Shown here piece by piece: positions 18,501 to 25,826 of a DNA stretch of 47,127 bases. Both the position numbers and the translations under genes were made by a program. How positions within the stretch are numbered: position 1 is the first letter of the stretch; each line of letters starts with the position of its first letter. Under the pieces are notes generated by a model. It was given only the letters and a program-made list of their open reading frames with translations. It was not told the origin of the DNA and made no database searches. Source of the stretch: a virus. The stretch lies in the IMG/VR virus record IMGVR_UViG_3300037502_002518, positions 69,712 to 116,838 of that record; one strand, written 5' to 3'.

Positions 18501-19727
18501 AACAAGTTTTTCTAAATCTAATTGCTGTTTCTTTCTTTCTTTTAATGTGTCTTCGTGAACACGACCAACATTTTTTGCTACAGCTATTTGATTCTTTAGC
18601 TCATCCTTTTGAAGTTTGGATAGTTTTGCTCCGTTTTGACGATGATTATTGATTAACTGCTCTGCTCTTTCAACTTCTTTTGATGCATACAGGTACTCTT
18701 CTTGAGACATATTTAAGCTGTCAAGATATTGTTTTGCTTCTGATAACTTTTGGTCTTGACCTTCTAAGAACTGAATGTCTGGTTGATTTGCAACGATTCT
18801 ATTCAGTGTATTCTCAGCATCTTTTAGCTTGTCGTCAAACTCTACTGTTGTTCCACCAATTGATGCAGATACTTCATTTATTTTTTGATAAACCTTGTTT
18901 ATATCTTCCTTGCCTAACACATCTTCAAATATTTTTGTATCAGCATTAGTTTTTAACTTATCTATTTTAGATTGTCTGTCTCTTTCTAAACCAATCTCTT
19001 TTTCTAAATTAAGTATTGTTTCATATTGAGACTTTAATGATTCAACTCCAGATATTTGCTCTTTAATATCTTTCGTTCCACCATCTCTTATCGAATCAAT
19101 CTCTTTTAGAACTTTATTATACTGACTTTCTTCTTGAAGACCTTTGCTTTTCAAGTTGAGAATATTAGACTCTATCCCTTGAATAGCTGTCAATATACCC
19201 TCTCTAGCTTTCAAATGGTCATTTTTTATTTTTTCATGGTTAATTTCTGTCTTTATTGTACTAGAGCCTTTGTCGCCTTCTTTTACCGTCATTTTTCTGT
19301 AGTCATTACCAGCGACTTTTGTAGTCTCTTTCGACATCTTACCTGTTGAGCTTCTTTTTACCGTCTCTATTTCTTTCAATAAGCTTATTTCACTGCTTAG
19401 AGATTTTAAATACTCATCTGATTCCTGCTTCGTTTCTCTGTAGCTCTTCTTTGCTTGCTCTTGAGATTTTTTAGCTACATCTCCTGCTTCTTTTGACTCT
19501 TTTTTAACTTTTGAAAAGTCTACGTCTGAACCTAAAGATTTTAGCTTGTTAGCTAAATCGGAAATATCCTTGTTTGCTTTTTCTAGTCCTTCAATGTTTA
19601 ACTTGATTTTAATTGGATAGTCTTTTGCAACCTTTGATACAACTTCACTAACTTCTTTGTCAAGATGATTTTTAAAGTTGGTTATATCAGCACCAATTAA
19701 AATATTATAAGCGTTCTTATTTGCCAA
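12582..19727 (-). CDS. tail tape measure protein (2381 aa) with C-terminal SH3b domain
   Basis: This is the longest gene here, as expected for a tape measure. Residues ~1-470 are mostly coiled coil. Residues ~480-720 are the conserved tape-measure core (MSAMTMFYAGMRQI, ASMTNLRKVTSGTTTELREF, EALQRSASTLYQAGN). A hydrophobic stretch near 920-960 (ISGILKMTAWIAVISTATN) may be membrane-active. Residues ~1480-2130 form very long Glu/Lys/Arg coiled coils. Near residues 2220-2285 is an SH3b wall-binding domain (GVMKKGSEMQIMGEKNGWYN, GNKTGWSSGKWI). I do not see a lysozyme or peptidase signature, unlike SPbeta CwlP/YomI of similar size (2285 aa). It starts at TTG with AAGGAGTGA upstream. Confidence 0.96.
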   Translation of the reverse strand: MANKNAYNILIGADITNFKNHLDKEVSEVVSKVAKDYPIKIKLNIEGLEKANKDISDLANKLKSLGSDVDFSKVKKESKEAGDVAKKSQEQAKKSYRETKQESDEYLKSLSSEISLLKEIETVKRSSTGKMSKETTKVAGNDYRKMTVKEGDKGSSTIKTEINHEKIKNDHLKAREGILTAIQGIESNILNLKSKGLQEESQYNKVLKEIDSIRDGGTKDIKEQISGVESLKSQYETILNLEKEIGLERDRQSKIDKLKTNADTKIFEDVLGKEDINKVYQKINEVSASIGGTTVEFDDKLKDAENTLNRIVANQPDIQFLEGQDQKLSEAKQYLDSLNMSQEEYLYASKEVERAEQLINNHRQNGAKLSKLQKDELKNQIAVAKNVGRVHEDTLKERKKQQLDLEKLVDRFDTKSIRASRAFNSLDARDEFRKARVEIERINEELERLTTLSGRDFDDGLNNVKKEIAEFDKMVLAGRNDVTDRHNSMFGRLGEAMKKIPVWMSAMTMFYAGMRQIQQGFQGVLDIDASMTNLRKVTSGTTTELREFEQTATDIGNTLGVLTKEAIDSATQFQKLGYTLQESTELSKNAILYSNVGDMNIDDATTSIISTIKGFGIEVDSTGQSVRKVVDVFNEVSNNFAISQQGIGEALQRSASTLYQAGNTLEQSVALVTSANASVQDPQKVGNALKTVAMRIRGVDEEGEEIKELIPELEGMFNSFGETIMLDEDTFKSTFDIMQSLKDNWEDLSDIEQANITEKLGGKRQGAIVSAMIQNWDDAEGSYEAGLNSAGSATREMEKYMESIQYRMNQLRVASETFWNTLLDKDALKLGIDLLTDLVNVMTQLVDAFGSTAILTTGATLFSVMGSKQLRESVFNIGAMRDGLASIPAEKSGRDIATTATQTTILGREMGRTGEATKSASMSLRGFGIAGKHVISGILKMTAWIAVISTATNLVIKLANREKEARERNIERLEDEITAYERLQTAKESVNFDEFMSLHSKNVEELDTSQYERYIGLRDDVIDAMPEMIAYYDSEREAVLKTAEAIRKMNKAKDEEYEKNKRKLFEEELDGADYSELERSVGAGAGLVRDSNLNQSRIEALEFAEDFLKEQIAGMNLPIEEMDKKAIELRKEFQRRLEESNLGAGEVSSIMMEFDMNVDSALIQGDVDSAKNFLNRAIDSLQVTNDEINEKINDNKEDIQSNMESFTADVNEMFGFILKDMDVETDSNEFVFLTTFKDEIVNNLEDFANGDLAGFIKDDLPSLMSEAFSSLEAYDVDLDSLMNMTGTSEEMEQTFNTLISKVNDGSSEGERLASVLRSIRDSLIQVAQKNKEVASSFNWARDVNPILTGFVDEISDLDSAYRDLADGQEMSLSQTFDLIDAHPELIDQMEIENGTIKITGESIRELASIKEKAFKADLESKRQEAKNAKAMAETDIRAILTRVNAYGVLIDAKQKVANIDLKELEQKGQEQLRQGNYWGYSEAMHAKHEVGSLIGAYQDLGAEEARLTKLLNFDFTSNLGSITGGSSSSSGSKSGKSDATKELQDAIYVTDEYTNKIDNLNRKIAEQQAIQSKYSEGSKQYQNSIKEEIRLTEAKEKAINNEIKSLEKQIKNKNIQKTGLIRLDDDSDNKTARAKRAEIQQEIDEATKRLNSLYSESYSIGSQIESLNMELVSAISAGFEKQRDTLDNEINYIEYSMGLYNESSKAYERLVNRKITKSKEAEKTYRDEIRALESQLKNNKNLTQAQREEIVKMLNATEEALLSTNEETREMINLLHELEMNKTFEKIAREAEAYSKAITRIRDKMEYDIDEDDYKGNISALKEIMQYNKGQSKDIEENIKKLKQQRKEFEGNHEAQAKINEEIRKQEDALYDSNMAIKDNQKEMENYYSQIADTYVEIYKEQLESQRRAEEKKYEETMKLEDKAHRKRMKHLDEQMDAISDIYDKQIDELDKEDAERTFNMDLQGLQEEERKIRERINILSLDDSYRARAEREELEEQLSDKLSEIEELKYQRELTLRKENLKDLKEEEIEKVESKREGYEEDYENFTKNQEELREEREKHWEDMLNDEEKFSHMRENIMNGHFSNMLEDLTAWDKDVSSRMEGLGNSVERNLTSKIREAIDELTGLKNMSIPDYDSIKGKDLAGEKDYVSEERASDSVKTDPTDAENYDTNKTSSSSSSSSSNKSSEPSKPKTQKGKTIGDLFIRTGIGTQNRIVGVMKKGSEMQIMGEKNGWYNVKYGNKTGWSSGKWIAKLNKGGITPKFSGGKIAMLHEQEMIANKVQTKDILKTAKIVDGIKDILPKGGGQSDIMKSISSKLNSIDYIKLQNAIKNAVGGSSEPQVVNYNYDLDVNVDNFSGDRKELDAVSRQLMTKLKREKGGRV

Positions 19728-19741
19728 AATTAATCACTCCT

Positions 19742-19787
19742 TGTATTTTATCAAAAAAATAAAGTACAAGGAGTCACCTTGTACTTT
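19742..19787 (-). terminator. intrinsic terminator upstream of the tape measure gene
   Basis: On the minus strand an 11-bp perfect stem (AAAGTACAAGG with its complement, 5-nt loop TGACT) is followed by TTTATTTTTTTG. It begins at the stop codon of the 143-aa gene and lies in the 59-bp gap before the tape measure start, so the tape measure depends on read-through or on its own promoter. Confidence 0.82.
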
Positions 19788-20218
19788 TAGCCTTCAAATT
19801 CAATAGTTTCTGCAACATCACACCATCTATCATAGATAAGTGCCTCTTCCCCTTTGAAAGTTTTATCACAATTTAAAATAATCTCTTTTATCAATTTCAT
19901 CATTTCTTCCCTATCTTTTGTCTCTTCGATGAAAAATTCTTCATTCATTAACAAAAAATACTGTCTTTGAAATTCTTCTTTGTCTCTCATTTTGTAAATA
20001 TATTGGTCAGAAAAAGATGATTTTTCCTTTTGTAATTCACCGTTCTCATCTAGTTCTGCATATTCTTTAAGTAGCTCAAAATGCTCCTGTTGTATCATCT
20101 CTTGTCTCTTCATTAAAAGTTTAACAAATCTTGTTCTCAACCTGTTATCTTTTCCTTTTAATTCAAAATCAAGAATAAAATCTGAAAATCTCTCTATTTC
20201 TGCATTCTTCAAATTCAA
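19787..20218 (-). CDS. helical protein before the tape measure gene (143 aa, DUF1617-like)
   Basis: This is an almost fully helical, charged 143-aa protein (LRTRFVKLLMKRQEMIQQEH). Size, composition and position directly before the tape measure gene resemble the DUF1617-type proteins of Bacillus and Lactococcus phages, thought to assist tail assembly. It starts at TTG with AAGGAGAGG upstream. Family assignment is from memory of the pattern, so I give it only moderate weight. A terminator follows its stop. Confidence 0.7.
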   Translation of the reverse strand: MNLKNAEIERFSDFILDFELKGKDNRLRTRFVKLLMKRQEMIQQEHFELLKEYAELDENGELQKEKSSFSDQYIYKMRDKEEFQRQYFLLMNEEFFIEETKDREEMMKLIKEIILNCDKTFKGEEALIYDRWCDVAETIEFEG

Positions 20219-20238
20219 AATAACCTCTCCTTTTTTCT

Positions 20239-21240
20239 CTAAATTTCTAACTTCTTCTTGTCCTCTTGGATTTTATCATAGTTTTCTTGTAGGTAGTGCG
20301 CTCTTGTTACATCTGTACCAGAGTGATTTAACAAAGTTGAGACATCTTCTAATTTCATGCCTTTTTGATAAAGTAAGTTAGACCCACTATGCCTCAAGTC
20401 ATGAACATGCAAGTCCTCATCAACATAATCCCCAATGTCTTTTATCCATCTCGTTTGGATTGTGACTTTACTAATCTTTTCTCCCTTTTTGCTTAAGAAT
20501 AAATGGTCTGAATTGAACCCAATTTCTTCTCTTTCTTTTATCCAAGCCTTAATAGCCTTTAATGCTCTGTCTGACGGAAACAAGTTTACAACCTTTCCCT
20601 CTTTCTCCAAAACCTCTTTTATGATTCCATTATCAAAATCTATTTGACTAATTTTTATATTTGATAAAGCGTTTACACGAGCCATGGTTGAAAGTGCAAC
20701 CTCAAAGAATGCTGTTAACTGCAACTCTTTACCTTTTTTAAGCTTCCTTCTAATTGTTTCTACTTGTTCTTTTGTTAAATAAGTTTGTTTTACTTGAGGT
20801 TTTTCATTTGGTCTGATTCTAATTCTCTCAATGAAATCCATAGGGTTTACTTTAATTTTTCTTTTTTTTAAAAAATAACCAAATAAAGATGATAAGGTTG
20901 CCATTCTTCTTTGCATTCTTCTTTCATTATTGCCTAGCTTTTCAATACAAAAAGTGATATAGTCTTCTAAAATGTCTACCATGTCATCAATGCCAATATC
21001 ATCTTTCATAATTTCTAATAAGTCTTCTTCTTCAATAATTCCCTCATCATACCTGTCTTTTAAAAACACAAAGAACTGGTCTAAATCATTTTGATAGGAT
21101 TTTTTTGTTGACTCTGACAAGTTTAAACTTTTATAATTAAAGAACCTCTTGGCATATATTTTATTTTCTTCACAAACTTTATCCAATTTTGATTTTGTTG
21201 TATATTTTACATATTTCCTTTTTTCTTTCATTCTCGTCAC
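20239..21240 (-). CDS. tyrosine recombinase inside the tail operon (333 aa, YomM-like)
   Basis: This is a full-length tyrosine recombinase with an N-terminal SAM-like core-binding domain (~40-140; STKKSYQNDLDQFFVFL) and a C-terminal catalytic domain. All six catalytic residues are visible: Arg188 (TMARVNAL), Lys216 (KEGKVV), His280-x-x-Arg283 (HDLRHSG), His306 (LLNHSG) and Tyr316 (RAHYL). It should cleave and rejoin DNA through a 3'-phosphotyrosine. It starts at GTG overlapping the TGA of the upstream virion gene, so it is a built-in member of the late operon. Gene order matches SPbeta, where yomM lies before the tape measure gene and is not the phage integrase. Confidence 0.92.
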   Translation of the reverse strand: MTRMKEKRKYVKYTTKSKLDKVCEENKIYAKRFFNYKSLNLSESTKKSYQNDLDQFFVFLKDRYDEGIIEEEDLLEIMKDDIGIDDMVDILEDYITFCIEKLGNNERRMQRRMATLSSLFGYFLKKRKIKVNPMDFIERIRIRPNEKPQVKQTYLTKEQVETIRRKLKKGKELQLTAFFEVALSTMARVNALSNIKISQIDFDNGIIKEVLEKEGKVVNLFPSDRALKAIKAWIKEREEIGFNSDHLFLSKKGEKISKVTIQTRWIKDIGDYVDEDLHVHDLRHSGSNLLYQKGMKLEDVSTLLNHSGTDVTRAHYLQENYDKIQEDKKKLEI

Positions 21241-21719
21241 CTTTCCATTCCTTTTGCGAAAGCTCTTTCAATTCTGCCTTCTCTCTGTATTTTGCTAAAT
21301 GCATGGGTCATATAGTCCCTCGGCTTCCAGAAACTATTGCTATATGTTACACCTCTTCTTTTTGCCTTCTCTATGAAAGCATCGGTATAATTAGCAACTC
21401 CGTCTAACCCTTTTGATTTTGACTGACCTTCAATAATTAGAGAAGTTAAATCCTTGCCCTCTGATGTTTTAGCCATATGAGTATATGAACCATATAACGT
21501 ATTCGTTGATGCATATGTGTAACTTCTCATATTTTTGTCTGCTTTAAATTTGGCAGGGTTTCTTTTGTAAACTCTGGGAGCATAAGATTTATAAACAACC
21601 TCGTCTATACTTTCTCTAATTGCACTATAAACTTCTTCTTTTACCTCTGTTTTTAAAGCTTTATTTACATCTTTTCTAACTTGATTCTCTAGCTCTTTTA
21701 AGCTACCGAATGAATTCAT
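21237..21719 (-). CDS. virion morphogenesis protein (160 aa, neck/tail-completion type)
   Basis: The pattern LENQVRKDVNKALKTEVKEE...SAIRESIDEVVYKSYAPRVYKR (given in part) resembles HK97-gp10-like or minor tail morphogenesis proteins: a helical N-terminus, then a YxPxxYxR motif. I start it at the ATG at 21719, which overlaps the TGA of the upstream gene (ATGA), rather than a TTG two codons upstream. It is translationally coupled on both sides, including to the recombinase. The function is inferred from pattern and context. Confidence 0.68.
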   Translation of the reverse strand: MNSFGSLKELENQVRKDVNKALKTEVKEEVYSAIRESIDEVVYKSYAPRVYKRNPAKFKADKNMRSYTYASTNTLYGSYTHMAKTSEGKDLTSLIIEGQSKSKGLDGVANYTDAFIEKAKRRGVTYSNSFWKPRDYMTHAFSKIQREGRIERAFAKGMER

Positions 21720-22240
21720 GTCCAATCAACTAAATCTTTATTTCTGACGTATTTTTTAGCTTCGCCTTTAACTTCTTCTAGATGCTCTTGATTAGCTTCA
21801 AATACGCTCAATGAAATCTCAATTTCCTCATTGATTTTCTTAATTTCCCGTTCTTCAAAGTTCATAAAAATTTGAATTAAAGCAGATGTATCAACCATCT
21901 TATCCATCAAATTAATCTGTTTTTCTAAGTCTACTGGGAAATATTCACCAACATCTGAAAAATGTTTTACCATTAAAAACATTAGATAAGGCTCTAAAAT
22001 GTTCTCGTAATCTTCTTTCTTGACTTGATTTTTTAACTTGTTCGAGTTAGTATAAAACTCGTTCATCAATTTTGATATTTTTTTTGGACTGAAAATTCTG
22101 TCAACTAAAATTTCTGCCTCTTCAATTTTCGATTTTCCATCATTTTGTAGCACTTCACCCTTGATTGATACAGGCTTTTGCAACTTGAACTTGCTGTTAG
22201 ATTTTTCTACTAAATCCAAAAAGCTGTTTTGTCTAGTCAT
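21716..22240 (-). CDS. tail assembly chaperone-like protein (174 aa)
   Basis: This 174-aa acidic helical protein lies right after the major tail protein gene, where siphoviruses encode tail assembly chaperones that coat the tape measure before tube assembly. Features include IEEAEILVDRIFSPKKISKL and a C-terminal helix-rich part. I do not see a slippery heptamer and in-frame extension of the classic -1 frameshift pair; the next gene starts by simple ATGA overlap. AAGGAGATGACAAGGAA precedes the ATG. Confidence 0.62.
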   Translation of the reverse strand: MTRQNSFLDLVEKSNSKFKLQKPVSIKGEVLQNDGKSKIEEAEILVDRIFSPKKISKLMNEFYTNSNKLKNQVKKEDYENILEPYLMFLMVKHFSDVGEYFPVDLEKQINLMDKMVDTSALIQIFMNFEEREIKKINEEIEISLSVFEANQEHLEEVKGEAKKYVRNKDLVDWT

Positions 22241-22318
22241 TTCCTTGTCATCTCCTTTGTCTATTTATGTAAATTTTGTAGATAAAACTCTGGTTTTATT
22301 TCATAGTCATTTTTTAAA

Positions 22319-22338
22319 GAGGGGAATTTCTTCCCCTC
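22319..22338 (-). terminator. hairpin after the major tail protein gene (weak terminator)
   Basis: An 8-bp stem, GAGGGGAA with TTCCCCTC, lies just downstream of the major tail protein stop. On the minus strand the stem is followed by TTTAAAAAATG, a poor U-run, so termination would be partial. This arrangement is common after highly expressed major structural genes to lower the output of the chaperone genes behind them. Confidence 0.6.
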
Positions 22339-22346
22339 AATTTTTA

Positions 22347-23120
22347 TTACTCAGTGTAACGAATCATCTTAACCATTTCAGAGTCACGACCATCTTTAAA
22401 TACATCGACATTAAAGTCAAATACAGATGGGTCTCCGTCTGGTTGCATAGTTAAAGTGAAGGCTGTTGAAATCTTCGCTTTAGGAATATAGATTTGAACC
22501 ATTTCATCAACACCAGTTTGTTCATTTCTCCAAACCATGTCACCAACGATTTCATAGAATGCTGGGAATTTGTTTGAATCAATTGTAATAACTGATGCAT
22601 CTTGAACTGTTTCAAACTTGTAGTACACAATAACAAGTTCACCTTCAGCTAAATCTGCTGTAGGGAATCCAATTACATTATTTGTTACTGTTGCATTTGT
22701 CATGTCAACTTTTACCCCTTGACCATAACCATCTTCTGTTTTGAAGATTTGAATGCCAGTTGCTAGAGGTGTGCGAGCAAGAGTAACTAATGTCTCTGTT
22801 CCCGTTCCTGAATCTACTGTGGTTAATACTTCACGATTACGAACAATTTCTTTCTTTGTCTCTAACTCTGTACCAGATTGAATAGAAATTGCTTTTGGAT
22901 TTAACAATGCATCTTGAATTGCAAAGGTTACTGTACGACCAAAATCCCAACCAACTAAACGGTTGTTGCCTTGTCCACCTGTCGCATAAACTGTTTCTGC
23001 AGTGTTCTCCATGTTTGTCATTTTTAATGTGTCTAAATATAGTTCAGCTTCACCAGTCAACTTGTTGTATAAAGTGATATTGGCAACGTCATGAACTCCA
23101 AAACGTTCTGCTTTGCTCAT
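22347..23120 (-). CDS. major tail tube protein candidate (257 aa)
   Basis: This 257-aa beta-rich protein begins VHDVANITLYNKLTGEAELYLDTLK (given in part), includes RLVGWDFGRTVTFAIQDALL and EVVGDMVW-like strands, and ends in KISTAFTLTMQPDGDPSVFDF, the layout of major tail tube proteins of Gram-positive siphophages. It is isolated by an 85-bp upstream gap with a possible -10 and a palindrome, by GGGAGAG before the ATG, and by a hairpin after the stop. These marks fit a strongly expressed structural gene. Confidence 0.82.
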   Translation of the reverse strand: MSKAERFGVHDVANITLYNKLTGEAELYLDTLKMTNMENTAETVYATGGQGNNRLVGWDFGRTVTFAIQDALLNPKAISIQSGTELETKKEIVRNREVLTTVDSGTGTETLVTLARTPLATGIQIFKTEDGYGQGVKVDMTNATVTNNVIGFPTADLAEGELVIVYYKFETVQDASVITIDSNKFPAFYEIVGDMVWRNEQTGVDEMVQIYIPKAKISTAFTLTMQPDGDPSVFDFNVDVFKDGRDSEMVKMIRYTE

Positions 23121-23143
23121 TAAAATCTCTCCCTTTTTGTCTT

Positions 23144-23164
23144 AGCCTTTTATTTGGCATTATA
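23144..23164 (-). promoter_or_regulatory. possible -10 box with operator-like palindrome upstream of the tail tube gene
   Basis: On the minus strand TATAAT (23159-23164) is followed at once by GCC-AAATAAAA-GGC, a variant of the AGCCA-N7-TGGCT motif found at the recD2 promoter and elsewhere. No good -35 lies 17-18 bp upstream, so this may be a regulator-dependent promoter or a chance match. Confidence 0.35.
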
Positions 23165-23204
23165 ATTAATTATTTTTAAGTGATTTGTAATCAACACTTA
23201 TATA

Positions 23205-23954
23205 TTAAATCTTGCTGTAGTAAGATTTAATTTTTACATCTTTAGCACCTGCTAGTAAACTCTTAAGACTTAGGTCATACTCTTCAATTTTTTCAACTCT
23301 TCTAAACTTCGTATAAAGTTGATATAGAGTTAAATCAAAAATCTTCTCTTCACTTATGTTAGACTTAGAAGATAGTGCAGATATAATTGAGAATAAATCA
23401 ATATCTTCACCCTCATCATTATCTTTACTTCTGTACTTCTCTCTTTCTTTCTTAAGCTCTCCAATTCTCTTTTTTAGTGCTTTTGCCTGTTCTGTTGCTG
23501 GAGCTTCATCTTCTTGAGATTCTTCTGTATCCAGAATGTAATTCTGAAGCTTGACAACTTTTTTGATTCTGTCAAAGTTATCTCTGTCAACCTCTTTAAC
23601 TGTTTTTTCTCCATTATCTTCAGACTCAACTAAAAATCGTGAAGATTTTCTATCTATATAGATATTATCTTCACTCAAAAAGAAAGAAAGTGCTTCTTCC
23701 ATCATAGAGTAGAATTCATCATCTCCGACTAACATAAATACATCAAATATATTGACCTCTTTGTCTAAGTCTGGTAACAAATCTGTGCTATTAAGATTAA
23801 AAATATTAAGATATGAAAGGTATTTTGAATAACCTAATCTAATAATATCTTTTATTGTCCTTGGCTTTATATGTCCATATCCATAAACAACTATTGGCTC
23901 ACCTGCAAGCAACCTCAAATTGAGTTCTACTTCTTCTAGTTTTTTGTCTTCCAA
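23205..23954 (-). CDS. hypothetical virion morphogenesis protein (249 aa)
   Basis: This 249-aa, mostly helical, strongly charged protein (KALKKRIGELKKEREKYRSK) is not recognised with certainty. Its location between the neck proteins and the tail tube gene, and its size, would fit a head-tail joining or tail terminator accessory protein. The middle contains an acidic linker (EESQEDEAPATEQ). It starts at TTG, with AGGTG upstream, 9 nt after the preceding stop. Confidence 0.65.
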   Translation of the reverse strand: MEDKKLEEVELNLRLLAGEPIVVYGYGHIKPRTIKDIIRLGYSKYLSYLNIFNLNSTDLLPDLDKEVNIFDVFMLVGDDEFYSMMEEALSFFLSEDNIYIDRKSSRFLVESEDNGEKTVKEVDRDNFDRIKKVVKLQNYILDTEESQEDEAPATEQAKALKKRIGELKKEREKYRSKDNDEGEDIDLFSIISALSSKSNISEEKIFDLTLYQLYTKFRRVEKIEEYDLSLKSLLAGAKDVKIKSYYSKI

Positions 23955-23963
23955 TTAAAACAC

Positions 23964-24449
23964 CTAGAAGTCTGTCAGTTTGGCTGTTAACCTAACTGCT
24001 TCAAATTCAGAATTAATCATTACATGTGCGCCATCTATAAAGTGTAATTTTCCAAGCCTTTGGACATTTCTATGTTTAAAATGTTTGAATATTTCGTCTG
24101 CAATGACATAAGGTCTTATCACCTTTTTGCCATCATTAGACATAAGCCAAATATCTTTGTGAACAATTATGTCTACAATTACAATTGTTTCATTTACATG
24201 ATTGTTGTTTAAGAATCTAAACTCTGGATAATAGATACGCAATTCAGTTCTAACATCACCCAAATAGTCTATATCAAAAGGATAAGCTGTAATCCTTTGA
24301 TTTTTTGACATTGGAGCAATTGATGCTGGGGGAACATCTTCTGTCAATGGTAAGCTTTTACTTGAACCAACAAGGTTAACAATTTTTTGGTTCTTTAATA
24401 TCTCATCTATCATTACTACAATCGATTCTGACATTCTAGATAAATCCAT
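23964..24449 (-). CDS. tail terminator / neck protein candidate (161 aa)
   Basis: The 161-aa size, helix-first layout and position just before the tail tube region fit a tail terminator or tail-completion protein. It has a strand-rich centre (RTELRIYYPEFRFL, ETIVIVDIIVHKDIW) and a C-terminal EAVRLTAKLTDF strand, the layout of the gpU/Ne1-type fold. I choose the ATG at 24449, overlapping the TAA of the upstream gene (TAATG) with GGGGTGA upstream, instead of a TTG two codons earlier. Confidence 0.65.
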   Translation of the reverse strand: MDLSRMSESIVVMIDEILKNQKIVNLVGSSKSLPLTEDVPPASIAPMSKNQRITAYPFDIDYLGDVRTELRIYYPEFRFLNNNHVNETIVIVDIIVHKDIWLMSNDGKKVIRPYVIADEIFKHFKHRNVQRLGKLHFIDGAHVMINSEFEAVRLTAKLTDF

Positions 24450-25123
24450 TACCAATCACCCCATCCCGAGTTATCGCTTCCATCAGAAACACCATTATCT
24501 AAATCATCAGACGTATAGTTCGCAACACTTTTCATGTAAACGCTCATAAGACCATCTTCTTCATAAACCTCAGAAATTGTGTCAAGCTCAATAACTTCAT
24601 ATGACTGACCAGATATAAGAAATCTATCTGTTAGTTTGATTTCTTTTGTGTCAGAATTATATTGAATTAGAGCCATAATTTCTGCTTCAGAATTTAAGAT
24701 TAATCTTTCTTCTCTTGCTATATTTTGATTTAAACTTAGTGTTTTTCCCTTTATCGCACAAGGATAACTAACCAATGTCCCATCAGATTTTTTCCAACTT
24801 AATTTTTGTGGGCATATTTCCATCGTTACTTTTGGATATATCTCATGGTCTACTGCTTCTGTTGAAATGTAATTTGTATCTTTATATTTTAAATAAATTC
24901 CTTTTCTTGCAACATAACTTGGTTTAAAGGTAATAGAATAAATACCATATTTTTTTGTTGGTTTTATATGAACATCTGTTGGGTCAACTTCATCATTGAC
25001 AACTAGCATCTCATGTTGAGGACTATCAGAGAAATATTCACTGACAGCAAGTGCTGTATCATAGTTAATTGCTTTTCCAACATTTGTTTGACCTAGCCTA
25101 TTTTTATAGTTTGTCAAATCCAT
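24449..25123 (-). CDS. head-tail connector region protein (224 aa)
   Basis: This 224-aa protein is beta-rich (KYGIYSITFKPSYVARKGIY, TDRFLISGQSYEVIELDTI) with an acidic, Gly/Asp-rich tail ending SDNSGWGDW. The phrase 'FLISGQSYEVIELDTISEV' resembles neck/stopper proteins, which often include a GxxYxV strand. Start ATG overlaps the TAA of the 92-aa gene. It belongs to a run of four coupled neck genes. Confidence 0.65.
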   Translation of the reverse strand: MDLTNYKNRLGQTNVGKAINYDTALAVSEYFSDSPQHEMLVVNDEVDPTDVHIKPTKKYGIYSITFKPSYVARKGIYLKYKDTNYISTEAVDHEIYPKVTMEICPQKLSWKKSDGTLVSYPCAIKGKTLSLNQNIAREERLILNSEAEIMALIQYNSDTKEIKLTDRFLISGQSYEVIELDTISEVYEEDGLMSVYMKSVANYTSDDLDNGVSDGSDNSGWGDW

Positions 25124-25401
25124 TATTCATACCTTCTTTGTAATTCTTCTACAATCTTACAAGAGTCTAGAATATCTTTTCTAACTTTGTGATGGCTAGT
25201 TTTGTCAAGACCATTGATGACTCCAACAATTCTAATCAGTTCTTCATCTTTAAAATATAAAGCACTTCCTACCATTTCCCTTGATAAAGACTCAATATAA
25301 CTATCTAATGTCTCTGCTTCTTCTTCATACATGTAAAGAATTTTAATGACTCTCCCATAAAGTCTATCAAAATACTTCTTTTTAACTGACTCTAATGTCA
25401 T
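25123..25401 (-). CDS. small helical neck protein (92 aa)
   Basis: This 92-aa helical protein (RVIKILYMYEEEAETLDSYI) is overlapped on both sides: ATGA with the upstream gene and TAATG with the downstream gene. I do not recognise a family. Its position between the head-completion candidate and the neck/stopper candidate suggests a small connector component. Confidence 0.65.
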   Translation of the reverse strand: MTLESVKKKYFDRLYGRVIKILYMYEEEAETLDSYIESLSREMVGSALYFKDEELIRIVGVINGLDKTSHHKVRKDILDSCKIVEELQRRYE

Positions 25402-25820
25402 AGCTCATCTATCGATTCATACAAATTATATGTCGATTGCAAGGAAGATGCTTCTTTCGAAACTTCTTGTCTATGGGAGATTAAAGCATTTAAATTGCTT
25501 GCCTTTGAGCGTGAGTTGTAATCTGCTTCAGAAAGATAAACTTCTAAGTTTTTCACATTGTTAACTTTTGTAGTAATATAGTAATATGTCATCCAAGTTG
25601 CTAAAATTTCTTTTTCATAAAAGTTTAAATCTTCATTGAATTCATTTGTTGTTTCATCATAAGATAGGTCTTTGTTACAATTTACGAACCTAACAATGGC
25701 GCTATTAAGATAGTCTTTCAATGTGTCTTCTAATAGCCCTTGTTCATTAAGTTCTATAAATCTAAAATCTGTAACCTTTCCCATGAATTTACCATAAACA
25801 TCTTCTAGAGGTGTTCCCAT
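25398..25820 (-). CDS. head completion / adaptor protein candidate (140 aa)
   Basis: This 140-aa helical protein (ILATWMTYYYITTKVNNVKN, SKASNLNALISHRQEVSKEA) follows the capsid genes in the place of a head-tail adaptor such as HK97 gp6. The helix-loop-helix composition fits that fold, but sequence motifs of the family are weak. GGGGGT precedes the ATG, and its stop overlaps the next start by ATGA. Confidence 0.65.
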   Translation of the reverse strand: MGTPLEDVYGKFMGKVTDFRFIELNEQGLLEDTLKDYLNSAIVRFVNCNKDLSYDETTNEFNEDLNFYEKEILATWMTYYYITTKVNNVKNLEVYLSEADYNSRSKASNLNALISHRQEVSKEASSLQSTYNLYESIDEL

Positions 25821-25826
25821 TTAGGA

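Noticed and set aside
20239-21240. The recombinase in the tail operon as the phage integrase with a neighbouring attP.
   Set aside because: It is embedded and translationally coupled in late virion genes, with no intergenic space for an attachment site. In SPbeta the integrase is a separate serine recombinase.
21716-22240. Programmed -1 frameshift between the two genes after the major tail protein.
   Set aside because: The following gene has its own ATG in a normal ATGA overlap, and I saw no convincing slippery heptamer with a downstream structure.
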